A DNA stretch of 64,000 bases, from assembly GCA_965644295.1 (NCBI GenBank), contig CBFFRP010000255.1, positions 202,281-266,280 of the forward strand, read 5' to 3'. Below, in pieces: positions 11,777 to 27,621 of this stretch. The translations under genes were made by a program, and so were the position numbers. The notes beneath the pieces were generated by a model. The model saw only the letters and a program-made list of their open reading frames with translations, did no database searches and was not told the DNA's origin. Position 1 is the stretch's first letter; the number at the start of each line of letters is the position of its first letter. Source of the DNA: Paraphysomonas bandaiensis. Lineage: Eukaryota > Chrysophyceae.

Positions 11777-12284
11777 TGTATGTATGTACGTATGTATGTA
11801 TGTATGTATGTATGTATGTATGTATGTATGTATGTATGTATGTATGTATGTATGTATGTATGTATGTATGTGTGTATGTATGTATGTATGTATGTATGTA
11901 TGTATGTATGTATGTATGTATGTATGTATGTATGTATGTATGTATGTATGTATGTATGTATGTATGTATGTATGTATGTATGTATGTATGTATGTATGTA
12001 TGTATGTATGTATGTATGTATGTATGTATGTATGTATGTATGTATGTATGTATGTATGTATGTATGTATGTATGTATGTATGTATGTATGTATGTATGTA
12101 TGTATGTATGTATGTATGTATGTATGTATGTATGTATGCATGTATGTATGTATGTATGTATGTATGTATGTATGTATGTATGTTAGAGTGTCCGTGTTGT
12201 GGGTACATCCATCTCTTTATTATAAGGATCTATACAGAGCAGTTGTGCACAAGTTATAAGCCTAATAGACCTATTTTTTCCAGG
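11081..12284. promoter_or_regulatory. Bidirectional promoter / leader interval dominated by a TATG microsatellite
   Basis: 1,204 bp separate the start codons of the SHOC1-like and LIM genes. About 865 bp are tetranucleotide repeat. A TTTTTTCCAG at 12274-12283 directly before the LIM start looks like a 3' splice site. The LIM gene therefore may have a 5' UTR intron, and part or all of the microsatellite could lie inside it. Confidence 0.5.
11319..12183. repeat. TATG tetranucleotide microsatellite, about 865 bp
   Basis: A short leading tract and a GTAG variant tract (11345-11360) precede an almost perfect (TATG)n array from 11384 to 12183. Only four single-base interruptions are visible, near 11746, 11789, 11872 and 12139. 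The array is open in all frames and gives meaningless CMYV or IHTY polymers, which I do not call as protein. Confidence 0.98.
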
Positions 12285-13391
12285 ATGTCTGCGAAGTGTG
12301 GCATATGCATTAAATCAGTATACCCGATGGACCCCCAGATTAATCTGGACGGTAGTTTGTATCACAAAACATGCGCTAAGTGCCAAGATTGCAAGTGTCA
12401 GATAACCATAGCTAACTTCACTAAGAGCGGGGATACGCTGTTGTGTAAGACTCATTATTTTAAGAGATTTAATGAACAAGGTACTTACCTGGGAGGAGAG
12501 AAATTCAGCCAGCAGAGTGACCGAAAGAATGTAAGCTATCAGCCTCCTCAGGCATCTGAAGCCACACCACAATCGACTCAGCAGACGCATAGTTCGACCG
12601 GTATATGTACTCGTGCTATATATTTGTTGTATGCGCTTATAGTTTGTTGTCCAGTGCGTCCTGCTGAGCCAGCTCAACCCCAAGGTAGTGTCAAGGACAG
12701 ACTGAAGATGTTCGGAGGAGGAGCAGGAAATCGTACCCTATGTGCCCAGTGCAACAAGGCTGTCTATCCCAATGACCCGCAGATTACACTTGATGGTGTA
12801 GTATACCATAAGCAATGTGCGAAGTGCATCGAATGCAAGTGTCAAATTACGATACAGAACTTTACGAAGGACGGAACAACATTGTATTGCAAGACCCATT
12901 ACTTCAAAAAGTTTCGTGAGGAAGGTACTTATTTGGGAGGAGAAAAATATAAATCCACCCAAAATAAGGTGGGACCTCCGAAGGGCGCTACGGTAGATGT
13001 CGTGGAGGACACCCAAGGGGATATGGGAGTGAAAATGGTGCCCGACACACCCGACACTTCCACAGAGGAGTTGCAAGTGAGCGCAGATAAACTAGGAAAA
13101 GAAGAGAGTTCCAATTCTTCTGTTGAAATGCAGGAAGAAAGCTCTTCTACTCCAGCTGCAGATCAAAAGGAACCTGGGACAGTGGCCCCTGATACAGTGG
13201 AGGATACAGCGGTTTCTGCCAACGAACTCATTTCCAACCCTGTTGAGGATAACACTACCACCGAGAAAGAGGATGAAGGTGACGAGGAAACGAATACTGC
13301 GGATATCGCTAAAGATGACCTGGTTACAGGTACTCCAGAACTGACAAATATGTCTGCGGGATCAACTGAGGAACTTGTTACAGGAGTATAA
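12285..13391 (+). CDS. Protein with two LIM domains and an acidic tail
   Basis: Exons 12285-12600 and 12655-13391 flank a 54-bp intron (phase 1) that is a multiple of three and free of stops. Reading through it would insert a hydrophobic stretch between the LIM domains, so splicing is the better model. It gives 350 residues. LIM1 starts CGICIKSVYP with C5, C8, H27, C30, C33, C36 and a closing CKTH. LIM2 starts CAQCNKAVYPNDPQ with the same spacing, and both are followed by YLGGEK. Each domain should bind two zinc ions, as in CRP/cysteine-rich proteins that bundle actin or act as scaffolds. The last 150 residues are Glu/Thr/Asp-rich and disordered. The ATG follows a probable acceptor site. Confidence 0.88.
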   Translation: MSAKCGICIKSVYPMDPQINLDGSLYHKTCAKCQDCKCQITIANFTKSGDTLLCKTHYFKRFNEQGTYLGGEKFSQQSDRKNVSYQPPQASEATPQSTQQTHSSTGICTRAIYLLYALIVCCPVRPAEPAQPQGSVKDRLKMFGGGAGNRTLCAQCNKAVYPNDPQITLDGVVYHKQCAKCIECKCQITIQNFTKDGTTLYCKTHYFKKFREEGTYLGGEKYKSTQNKVGPPKGATVDVVEDTQGDMGVKMVPDTPDTSTEELQVSADKLGKEESSNSSVEMQEESSSTPAADQKEPGTVAPDTVEDTAVSANELISNPVEDNTTTEKEDEGDEETNTADIAKDDLVTGTPELTNMSAGSTEELVTGV

Positions 13392-13850
13392 CCCTGTGGT
13401 GTAATCTATGATCTATGATATCTGCTAGTGGATTTGTGTATCTCGATAGATCTAATATCATAGTACAGAATACTGGTATGTTTCTATTAGTAGAAATTCT
13501 GTTATCGCTATATAGGACATCGCTTATGTTCTGTATATTCCGTAGATGAGGTTGTGACATTAATAATAGGAGTTTTGTTAGTACATTGTCCATCGCACAC
13601 TGCGATACAACGGAGTAAACATTGAGCACCGACACATTATATATAATTGCAGTATATATGTATGTATACAATATTTAATAGCAAGAATAACCTATCCACT
13701 ATTACTTTATTAACTAGTTTCGAGGGATTGTCATTTATTTCCATACTATCTGAAATTATGGCAATAAAATATATTTATATTTCGACACCAATAGCCTTAT
13801 TATACTATTATACCGCACCACAAAAAATGTGTAAAAATCATTTATATTAG
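13392..13850. other. Intergenic, 3' of LIM gene
   Basis: AT-rich, with no gene seen. It ends at the TIR element that fills most of the remaining space before the convergent ABC transporter gene. Confidence 0.5.
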
Positions 13851-14538
13851 CAGGCTTGCGTAACAATTAATTGGCAATTAATTGGTGACAGGTGTCCAAC
13901 AATAATAATTGCAATTATTAATCAAGCATCCAATTGTTGGCAATGCAATTAATTGGCAATTATTGCCAATTAGTTGCCTTTCATTCTATTGATAGATTTT
14001 AGAAGAACTTTTTGAACTATAATCTCATCCCAAAGAAACAACATTAACATTTTTACGCAGAAAATTCTGAATTATAATCTCATCCCAAAGAAACAACATT
14101 AACATTTTCACGCAGAAAATTCAACATTTCAAGATATCTAGGTGTTATTCGCTAGCGAAAATCTAGTCATAACAATCTTAGCTCTCCTGCTAAACAACCT
14201 AACATTGGTTGTGCTGTACAAATACTTCATGCAACGATATCGTGTTGGAAGTTTGATGCATGCTTCTTAGTTTCGGTTGTATTTAAGTATACGAATGGCC
14301 TCGTCTTCCTCCTTCTCATCCCTAATTAACCCTAATTACGATTAATAAAATGATAACGTGACTGTGCACATACATCCATACTACTATGCTAACATAAAAT
14401 GGGTGTGTACCTAACATCAGTAGCTAGATATCGTAAGATGCTATATATAATTTAGCCAGCCAATTAATTGGCAAGATTTACCAATAATTATAATTGAAAT
14501 TATCACTTTCAAAACCAATTAATTGTTACGCAAGCCTG
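13851..14538. mobile_element. MITE-like element with 24-bp perfect TIRs, 688 bp
   Basis: Left TIR 13851-13874 begins CAGGCTTGCGTAAC and continues AATTAATTGG; the right TIR 14515-14538 is its exact reverse complement. Extra AATTAATTGG words lie just inside both ends. The interior has a 55-bp direct duplication (about 14015-14124) and no coding capacity. The TIR is related to those at 26896-26993 and 49616-50584. It ends 12 bp from the ABC transporter stop codon, so it probably forms part of that 3' UTR. Confidence 0.8.
14015..14124. repeat. Tandem duplication of about 55 bp inside the MITE
   Basis: Two nearly identical units each contain AATCTCATCCCAAAGAAACA and ACGCAGAAAATTC, at 14021 and 14076. 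They differ at a few bases. Confidence 0.85.
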
Positions 14539-14549
14539 TACATTAGGTA

Positions 14550-20502
<5,953 letters not shown>

Positions 20503-21821
20503 AACAGTGCTAGTAGATCTCTTATAAAGGAATGCAGAGAATAAGAGCTCCTGCAGAGGCAGTGGTTCGATATGGGATCATTGGGCGTGTCTCCAGCGCT
20601 CCTCAAGAGTCTCTATGCATGTTATTGCAGTACGAGTACGCACACCGAGCTGAATACGTCTGTATTCCTGTGCGTCATATCTTTGGACTGGATACTGCTA
20701 CGGTATTATTATGCAGGTATACTGCTGTATGTATTCCTACTACCGGCTCCGTCTCAATACGGAATACGGTCCCAATACCACGGAATACAGCATCATAGTA
20801 TCCAGCAGTACGAAGTGTATCATATCTACAGTGCCTTGGTGCGGTATCATGTCCAGACCGCCCATACGATCATATCACACACAGGAGTTCCTGCTCGTAT
20901 CTCCTATATGATAACTACTGACAGAGCACTCACGAATTGCTCATATATGGCGATGAATGCGAATAACGCAAGGACTCCTGCAGGTAGTTGGCTCTTGCTA
21001 ACATCATGAACAGTCTGTGATATGCTGCAGCATCCGAAGTCCATATATAGAACTGATGAGATGTACTTGACGGCTCACTGATGTGCTTTGATTGTGAGTA
21101 TTGCATGTGTAATATATGCGAGGAGAGTATTGGTGACGATGGAAGCGGCAGAGGTGTTATCTATGCCGAGATTTTGGTACTCATCGACTCAAGATATGAA
21201 GTTGAAAGATCGGCATACATGTATACTAAATTTGTCCTCTGCACACCGAATACTTGTGAACGACTTGTGAAGCACTACTACGCTTATAACTTATATGCAG
21301 ATTATGATAGAGAGCTTTTTTTAAACGTGTAGAAGTTTGTTTATGAAGCTTTATATTTAATTGTTGAGCGTATTAAAAACTATTACAAAAATTGACATGT
21401 CAAACTTTCAGTACTGTTCCCTATCTCTGATTTGAACCCTTTTGTTCATTGCTAATCTGTCAGTTTGATAGGTGGTGGACTGTTCAGATGATTATTTATA
21501 TGATTGATAATCATTTTAATTTGAGAAAAGTTCAAATCGTCTGCTTAGATAGTTGATTATTAGTGCACACTATAGCGCACTTATGATTTATCATCGCGAT
21601 TCTTTTCGTATGCGATTCATTATGGGGTGAACTGTAATTATAAACCAAAAAATATTAACACATGCATTGGGAAATAGCGTCTTTTTACATTGTATCAGCC
21701 AAACATAATCTCCAATATATGCTGTGGTTCAATTAAATTACACCCACATTGCTGTCATATATTTAATTCAAAAGCAGTTAACCTCGCATATATTAGCGTA
21801 TCATTCTCTATTTAATTGTAT
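20503..21821. other. Intergenic 1.3 kb upstream of the ABC transporter
   Basis: No supported gene. The proximal part (20600-20830) is rich in words such as GGTATACTGCTGTATG (20716-20731), GAATACGG and CAGCAGTACG. These resemble the divergent-promoter intervals and probably include the ABC promoter. The distal part is plain AT-rich 3' flank of the neighbouring gene. Confidence 0.45.
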
Positions 21822-24248
21822 TCAAGAGTCATCAATTTGGCCCAAAGCGCTCTGCTTCTCCTCCAAAAGTTTAATCGCGTCTTCAAGCTGCTGTGCAGCC
21901 TCGTCTCTGATGAGCGCCGCCTGGAAGATTGTAAGACAAACTATAACAATGATCAATTCTAACCTTTTGATGCGCAATATAAAAATCCGCGATCTCTTCT
22001 TTTTCATCAGAGTTAGGCTGCCGGCCATGTGAATTTTGAAATTCTGATATCCAATTCTTTATCCTACTCTTTATTGCAGATTTTTCTTCAATAGCCTTCT
22101 CAACAGCGGACTTCTTCTCACCCACTATCTCTTCCAAAACGGCAATCTCATTGAGAAGATATTCTTTATCAGTATATTTATTCGGCCGCGCTTTCTCAAC
22201 AGGACTCTTTGAGTCAGGTGAAGATTGACGCTTGCGTTGTTCTGTCTTACTGTGCGGATAAGGAGTTGGAAATTGCTTACGATAATCGGTTTCATCGCTT
22301 TCCTTTTTCTTAAACCTCGTATCGAGAGGGGCAGGGGAGTTGTCGGCAGAGTATGAGGCAGACAGCTCCCGGCTCAGAGTACGCAGCTGATCAGGAGAGA
22401 GTACAAGAGGACCAGGCTGAATTGTGGGAGTGTCTTCACTGGTTAGTAGAGACGGTCCTTCGCTGCGTGCTCTATTAGCTTCACTAGTTTTCAGTTGTGA
22501 TAGCTCTTTTTTCAATTTATCAGTCTCGAATTGGAAATCTCGTTCTTTTTGCTTTCCGTTCTCGATCTCTGCACTCAGCTTCCTCTTGAGTACAACAACC
22601 TCCTCTGCGAGTTCGTCTCTCTCCTCTCGCAGTACGTAGAATTTACTTTCTAGCGTTTTTCTTGTAGACTGAAGGCGTTCTGCTGCTTCTTCTTCTTTCT
22701 CTTGTATCTCCTTACGACACTCCTCCAGTTGTTTACTAAGACTTAAATGCTTGTTACGAGAAGTCTCCGCATCGTAGGATATGGTGCTGAGTTTGTCCTG
22801 CATTTGCTGGCGTTCCCGTTCAAACCGAACACGTGCATCTTCATACTCTCGTTGCACTGTTGCAGTTCGTGCCCGTTCAGATTCTACTGCTGCCTGAGAG
22901 GCCTGTAACTTGTCCTGGAGAATCTTTTTGTCGAACTCAGAGCTGCTCGCAAGTTCATCACGCAATCGCTCGATGCGCTCGCGCTCCCTGTGCTCTTTGT
23001 TTAGCTCTGACTGAAGATAGGCCGCTTGTTCATTCATTGATTGGATCATAGCACGAGAATTCTTAAGCTCTTCCATTGCGGCTTCCCTTCCTCCAGCATT
23101 TTGTTGAGCAGAGTCTTTAAGCTGCCCCTCCATTTGCTGTATCTTCGACTCCAGCTTCTTTTTCTCATCCTCCTCTAGGTATATTATTTTCGTCAGGTCA
23201 TTGATGCGTTCAGTAAACGCTCTTGATTGCTCAGTGGAAGCTTTAATACGTTCTTCAATTACCACATCGTGATTCGCAAGCTCTTCCAGTTTCTTCATAA
23301 CAGCCTTGCTTCCACCTCCTCCCCGAGATATGTGGTTTAGCTCAGCTCGGAGCATCGTTATCTTTTCCTCATGATCTGATACTGTCTCTATCAGCTGGTG
23401 TATGATATGTCTTTCGGACTTAACACCGTCGTCCTGTTGACTGAATTGCTTGTTAGCAGGAGCCGAAGTCGGGCGACTATGTGGTCGAGTTTTGGTAGGC
23501 AACGAGCGGAAACCTGGGGGATGGGGGGTGTTGTACGGATTACGGGAGGACTCCATTGCGGGAGACCGACTACGTCCCCTCCTACTTCCTGCAGACTGCG
23601 GAAACAACAGTCAGGTAATTTTAATACATTACACGCACGAGCTACCTTAGATGAGGATCTGTCCTTATCACTCTCAGGATACGCATTGTCTAAACCGTTC
23701 AATAATCTGTGGAGCTCTTTAGGGGGCATCAGTCGAGGTTGTGGAGACCCATCGGCCCGATCAGGTAAAAAACCATCAAAACATCTATCACCATCCTCAT
23801 TTTGTTGACTAACTCGAGATAATATCCCTTCCTTCATGAGCATGTTTACATCCCCATTTAGCTGTCTTATAGTTGATTCAATCGTGTCTAGGCGATCCTT
23901 GATACATCGGGTATGTAAAAGGTGTATATCGATATGTTCCACATTTATATCATATCCACATACACTTGTCAACGCGTCCACACGTCGCGAAAGGGTGTCA
24001 AAACTACTGGATGTCACGCTCTTCGAGTACCTGTCTGGATCGTCAACTGCAGCAGATAACTTTTCAACTTTCGACTCCACTGATTCAACATACTTGCTAA
24101 GTCTATTTACAATAGCTAGAGTTTCTTTTCTTTCTTGTACGATTTCGTCATATCGCGAATTGTATGTGTCTTGCACTTTAGTCATGAACACGCTCATTTG
24201 CTGCTCAACAACAGATGCAACAAAATCCTCAACCTTCTTCTTTTCCAT
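21822..24248 (-). CDS. Long coiled-coil protein
   Basis: Exons 24248-23646, 23595-21964 and 21920-21822 (introns of 50 and 43 bp, both phase 0) give 777 residues. An N-terminal helical segment (residues 1-170) is followed by an Arg/Ser/Pro linker (about 200-245). A continuous heptad-rich coiled coil spans about 260-510 (many Glu/Lys/Gln runs). After a Ser/Pro-rich linker comes a C-terminal helical unit with NWISEFQNSHGRQPNSDEKEEIADFY. The W-x3-F-x5-GR-x-P pattern resembles a helical element known from FAM13-type proteins. A cytoskeletal or centrosomal scaffold role is plausible, but I cannot name the family. ATG 24248 was chosen because the longer frame upstream lacks an ATG. Confidence 0.8.
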
Positions 24249-24889
24249 AGTGCGATAAGTCTTGAATATACTGTATACAACACGTTTATAGGGTACACAA
24301 GTATGAGCGTTGTACAATGCTCTACTATATCAGTACACAGACCTTTGAATAATGCTGCCTATTTCTTTGTCGCTCGGATCATCTCAACTGCCGGTATAGC
24401 ATTGTAGTATGTAGGTTCCTACCATATACACACACCTACAGACTGTATCTATATATACCTCCGACCTACGACCCCTCATACATACATACATACAGTCACA
24501 GTCACGCTCCGCTTATCCACAGCGTTCATACACTAACTTCCTATTCGTAAAACTGACGATAAATTTTAGGAAAGTTCTTATTTTTTTTTCAGCATTACTT
24601 CGTATCTACAGCAGTATACCTCGACGACTACAGTTGTATTACAGAGCCATGTCCTACAGCAGTATCAGCAAGGTAGTCTGCTGTATACCCAAAGGATCTC
24701 AGCCATGAACAGCAAATGCACTCTAGAAACAACGAACACATCCAACATACGGCATACACATACATATCCAGATACACGTACACGTACACATACATACATG
24801 CCTCTATAGCAGAGCAGACAGCAGTGGACCCTCCATATACACAGCCATATCCATACACCACATTGTCAGACGACCGAATATATCTCACT
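24249..24889. promoter_or_regulatory. Bidirectional promoter interval, coiled-coil / SRSF1-like genes
   Basis: 641 bp between divergent starts. They contain CTACAGCAGTATACC (24606-24620), CTACAGCAGTATCAGC (24654-24669) and CTGCTGTATACCC (24678-24690), three copies of the shared promoter word within 85 bp. CA-rich TACACGTACAC runs lie closer to the SR gene. Confidence 0.5.
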
Positions 24890-25838
24890 ATGGCGTATCG
24901 CATTTACGTGGGCAATCTTCCAATGGATGTGAAGGAGAGAGAGGTGGAGGATTTGTTTTATAAATATGGCCGCATACGCGACATCGACCTAAAGACTCCA
25001 TCTCGCCCTCCCGCTTATGCTTTCGTGTCATTTGAGTATCAGGAGGATGCAGATGCAGCTATAAGAGGAAGGTATAGTTTAGTATAGTGATGAACTTGTT
25101 CGTTATGTCACACTGCACTATAGAGATGGATATGACTTTGACGGCGACCGTCTGCGTGTTGAATACTCCAAGGGTAGTCGCGGCTCTGACCGTGGTGACT
25201 TCCGTCGCGATAATCGCGGCCGTGGTGGAGGCCGTCGAAGTGACTGGCGCGTGATTGTGACTCGACTCCCTCGATCTGCCAGCTGGCAGGATTTAAAGGA
25301 CTTCATGCGTAGAGCAGGGGACGTTATCTATGCCGACGTTGATAGCAATGGAGATGGCATTGTGGAATACAGTAATGAGGATGACATGGAAAATGCTGTT
25401 CGCAAATTGGATGACACAGAATTCAAGAACCCTTTTGACCGGTCATATGTTCGTGTCAAATTTGCGGATCGCGGACGCGACCGCAGCAGGAGCAGATCCA
25501 GGGATCGCCACCGCCGGAGTCGCAGCAGAGACAGCAGAAGTGGTAGTCGAGATCGCGATAGGGGATCATCTCGCCGGGATAGATCAGGTTCCCGCAGTCG
25601 TAGTAGGTCGCGTAGCGGCAGTGGGGGCCGTAGAGGAAGAAAGGACCGCAGCAGAAGCGCCTCGAGGTCCAGGTCCGTCAGTGTACGAGATGACCGTCGC
25701 CGCGCCTCCCGCTCTGCCTCCCGGTCTCCTTCTAGGTCAAAGTCTCGTTCACCTTCCCCTGCCAGAGGGGGTAGACAAGAGGAAAATGGATCATCTAGAC
25801 GACGCAGCCCTAGCCGCAGTCCAAGCGCTGAGGCGTAG
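24890..25838 (+). CDS. SRSF1: SR splicing factor, SRSF1 (ASF/SF2) type
   Basis: Exons 24890-25071 and 25124-25838 (52-bp intron, phase 2) give 298 residues. The first RRM begins RIYVGNLP and has the RNP1-like [10 protein letters not shown] Gly/Arg linker follows. The second, pseudo-RRM carries [15 protein letters not shown], and SWQDLKD is the diagnostic SRSF1-class motif. The C-terminal 110 residues are an RS domain rich in RSRSRS and SRS dipeptides. The protein should bind exonic enhancers and recruit U1/U2AF, with RS phosphorylation controlling activity. The reading frame is open upstream, but [11 protein letters not shown] aligns with the usual family start. Confidence 0.95.
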
Positions 25839-26353
25839 ATGCTTTTGCGGATGAATGACAGTACCCTTGTGTAACAGATGCCCCTGTTGGAGGGGAGGTG
25901 GGTGCTGTATGCGTTTCTGTAGTCTACGTTAAGTAGCAGTTGGTTGATGTTAGGTAACGTGTGTGGGCTTCACAATGTCATTTTTTCTAATAATACTACG
26001 TTTCAGTGACGCTATAGCGATATTTTCCCATTTACTTGTCATGAGATAGGAGATAGAAAGAGTTTATGTATGCTCTCGCTAGGTTTTATGTGATTTCATG
26101 CAGGGGAAAGATGAGCTACCATAAAACCCAGTGTTTTAGCAATAACATGGGACCGATAGCGAATATGTAGTATTGTGGCTTGTGACCCACTTCAGAAAGA
26201 CTAAGACATATTGATGTAGTAACTACTGCAGTGGAGAGGTCCACCAGAACATCTACAGACTATTGAGGGAGACCGCCAGTAATTCATTAAGTGAGAGAGA
26301 ATACAGTATTGTGGTGCTGTCTGTCATCACGATTAATGGGCTCCACTATCTAC

Positions 26354-26422
26354 CAATATTGATGGAATATTTGACCAGTCCACCAATCAATATATTTTAC
26401 AATATATTGTTCCCTATCCCTG
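26354..26422. mobile_element. 69-bp hAT-type MITE with 8-bp target duplication
   Basis: Flanked by perfect 8-bp direct repeats CTATCTAC (26346-26353 and 26423-26430), the duplication length of hAT transposons. One end, read inward, is CAGGGATAGGGAACAATAT, a hAT-like terminus; the other starts CAATATTGATGG. A homologous 68-bp copy lies in inverted orientation at 56691-56758. Confidence 0.8.
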
Positions 26423-26895
26423 CTATCTACTATATATGCAGAAGGAGGATAGAGCTGACAATAGGCGTGTAAGAGTCACAACTTGTTGTAAGGCAATAAC
26501 AAGCCACAAGTTGATAGTAATGATAGTGTTATTAGCTTGTTTTATCAGAGGTTATCTGTGATAATAATGACTAGCATTCTAATCTATCTTCTATCACAGA
26601 CTACACCTACAGCTCACCGCTTGGGCACATATATATGTATATGCCCTTACTCTATACCAATCCACTGTACATATCCTACACCGTATTGTCATCATACACC
26701 GTATAATGGTATACCGTTACCCTACTGTAGCTGGCTGTCTACACTGTATATATCCTGTATACTATACATCCACAGTATTGTGCAATATACAGCAGTATAC
26801 TATCAAACCAAGCTTTCACTCCAATGACAGCCAACCTCCTATACGGGGATGACAACACAACTAATGTAGCATTACATTTTATCTAACTACTGCAT

Positions 26896-26993
26896 GCTGC
26901 GTATCAATTAATTGCGATAATTGAAATTGAGACATCAAGTAATAATTGCAATTATAATTGACTACAATCTGCGTCAATTAATTGATACGCAGC
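26896..26993. mobile_element. 98-bp MITE with 19-bp perfect TIRs
   Basis: Starts GCTGCGTATCAATTAATTG and ends with its exact reverse complement. The short AT-rich interior is made of AATTG words. The TIR matches those of 49616-50584 with few changes and shares its inner half with 13851-14538. Confidence 0.85.
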
Positions 26994-27621
26994 CTTATTG
27001 TTCCTACACTACTTTGATCTATTATACACATTTCTAACAATTGTTACTTGAGTTCAATGTTAAAGAAGAATTATATATTTACTATTGGCAAGATAGTTTA
27101 TGTATTCTATTAACATTAACATGATATATCATTACACAAGCTAAATACGTTATGCATAACTTCCAAAACCCTTGCAAAATGAAGCAACACTTCATAGTTT
27201 CTAGATAACTACAAAACACTATAAAATATAATTCCGCTATGTTGTTTACGTCACAAAAAGATAATCACGCAATATATATTACGAGTGTAGAGGACGCAAA
27301 TCACAACATGTTCATCCGTACTTTAATTATAAATTTAACTGAGCTGTCTCAATATTACGTCAAAAACAGAACTGAGTAAGGAGGCATTTGTAGATATATT
27401 CTGCGGTACGTATACCACCAATCGCATTTACATCACAGCAATGCAGTACAGCAGTGTATTTCCCAACACTTTTCCGACATTTCAAGAGAAATGTATTCAA
27501 AAGATGCACATAATTTCATTTATATTAAGAATAAATAATACATATATCTAATATAAGGACGTCCGGAAAAAATCTAACCTCTACATTCCGCTAAAAAAAA
27601 GAATTACAAGATTACGTTCAA

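Larger units (their letters stand above)
25839..27621. other. Convergent intergenic 1.8 kb with two MITEs
   Basis: No gene between the SRSF1-like and LRRC45-like stop codons. It holds a 69-bp hAT-type MITE (26354-26422) and a 98-bp TIR element (26896-26993). A TATA/CCGTAT-rich tract at 26640-26820 includes ATACAGCAGTATACTA (26787-26802). The rest is AT-rich and featureless. Confidence 0.6.

Noticed and set aside
11374-12259. Several 270-350 codon frames in the TATG array
   Set aside because: They are tetranucleotide read-throughs coding CMYV or IHTY polymers on both strands, with no independent evidence.
11376-12284. LIM gene starting inside the microsatellite as a 671-codon frame
   Set aside because: The frame is open by chance through the repeat. 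A TTTTTTCCAG acceptor lies just before the ATG at 12285, and the LIM domain begins five residues later.
14310-14345. CCTAATTAACCCTAATTACGA as interstitial telomere repeat
   Set aside because: Only two imperfect CCCTAA-like units in AT-rich MITE sequence, not an array.
20572-21332. Two + strand frames (about 145 and 83 codons) upstream of the ABC gene
   Set aside because: The composition is that of promoter-like CAGTAT/GAATAC words with no domain or splice logic. A CTPNTCERL string at 21241-21267 recalls the hAT C-terminus, but the rest does not align.
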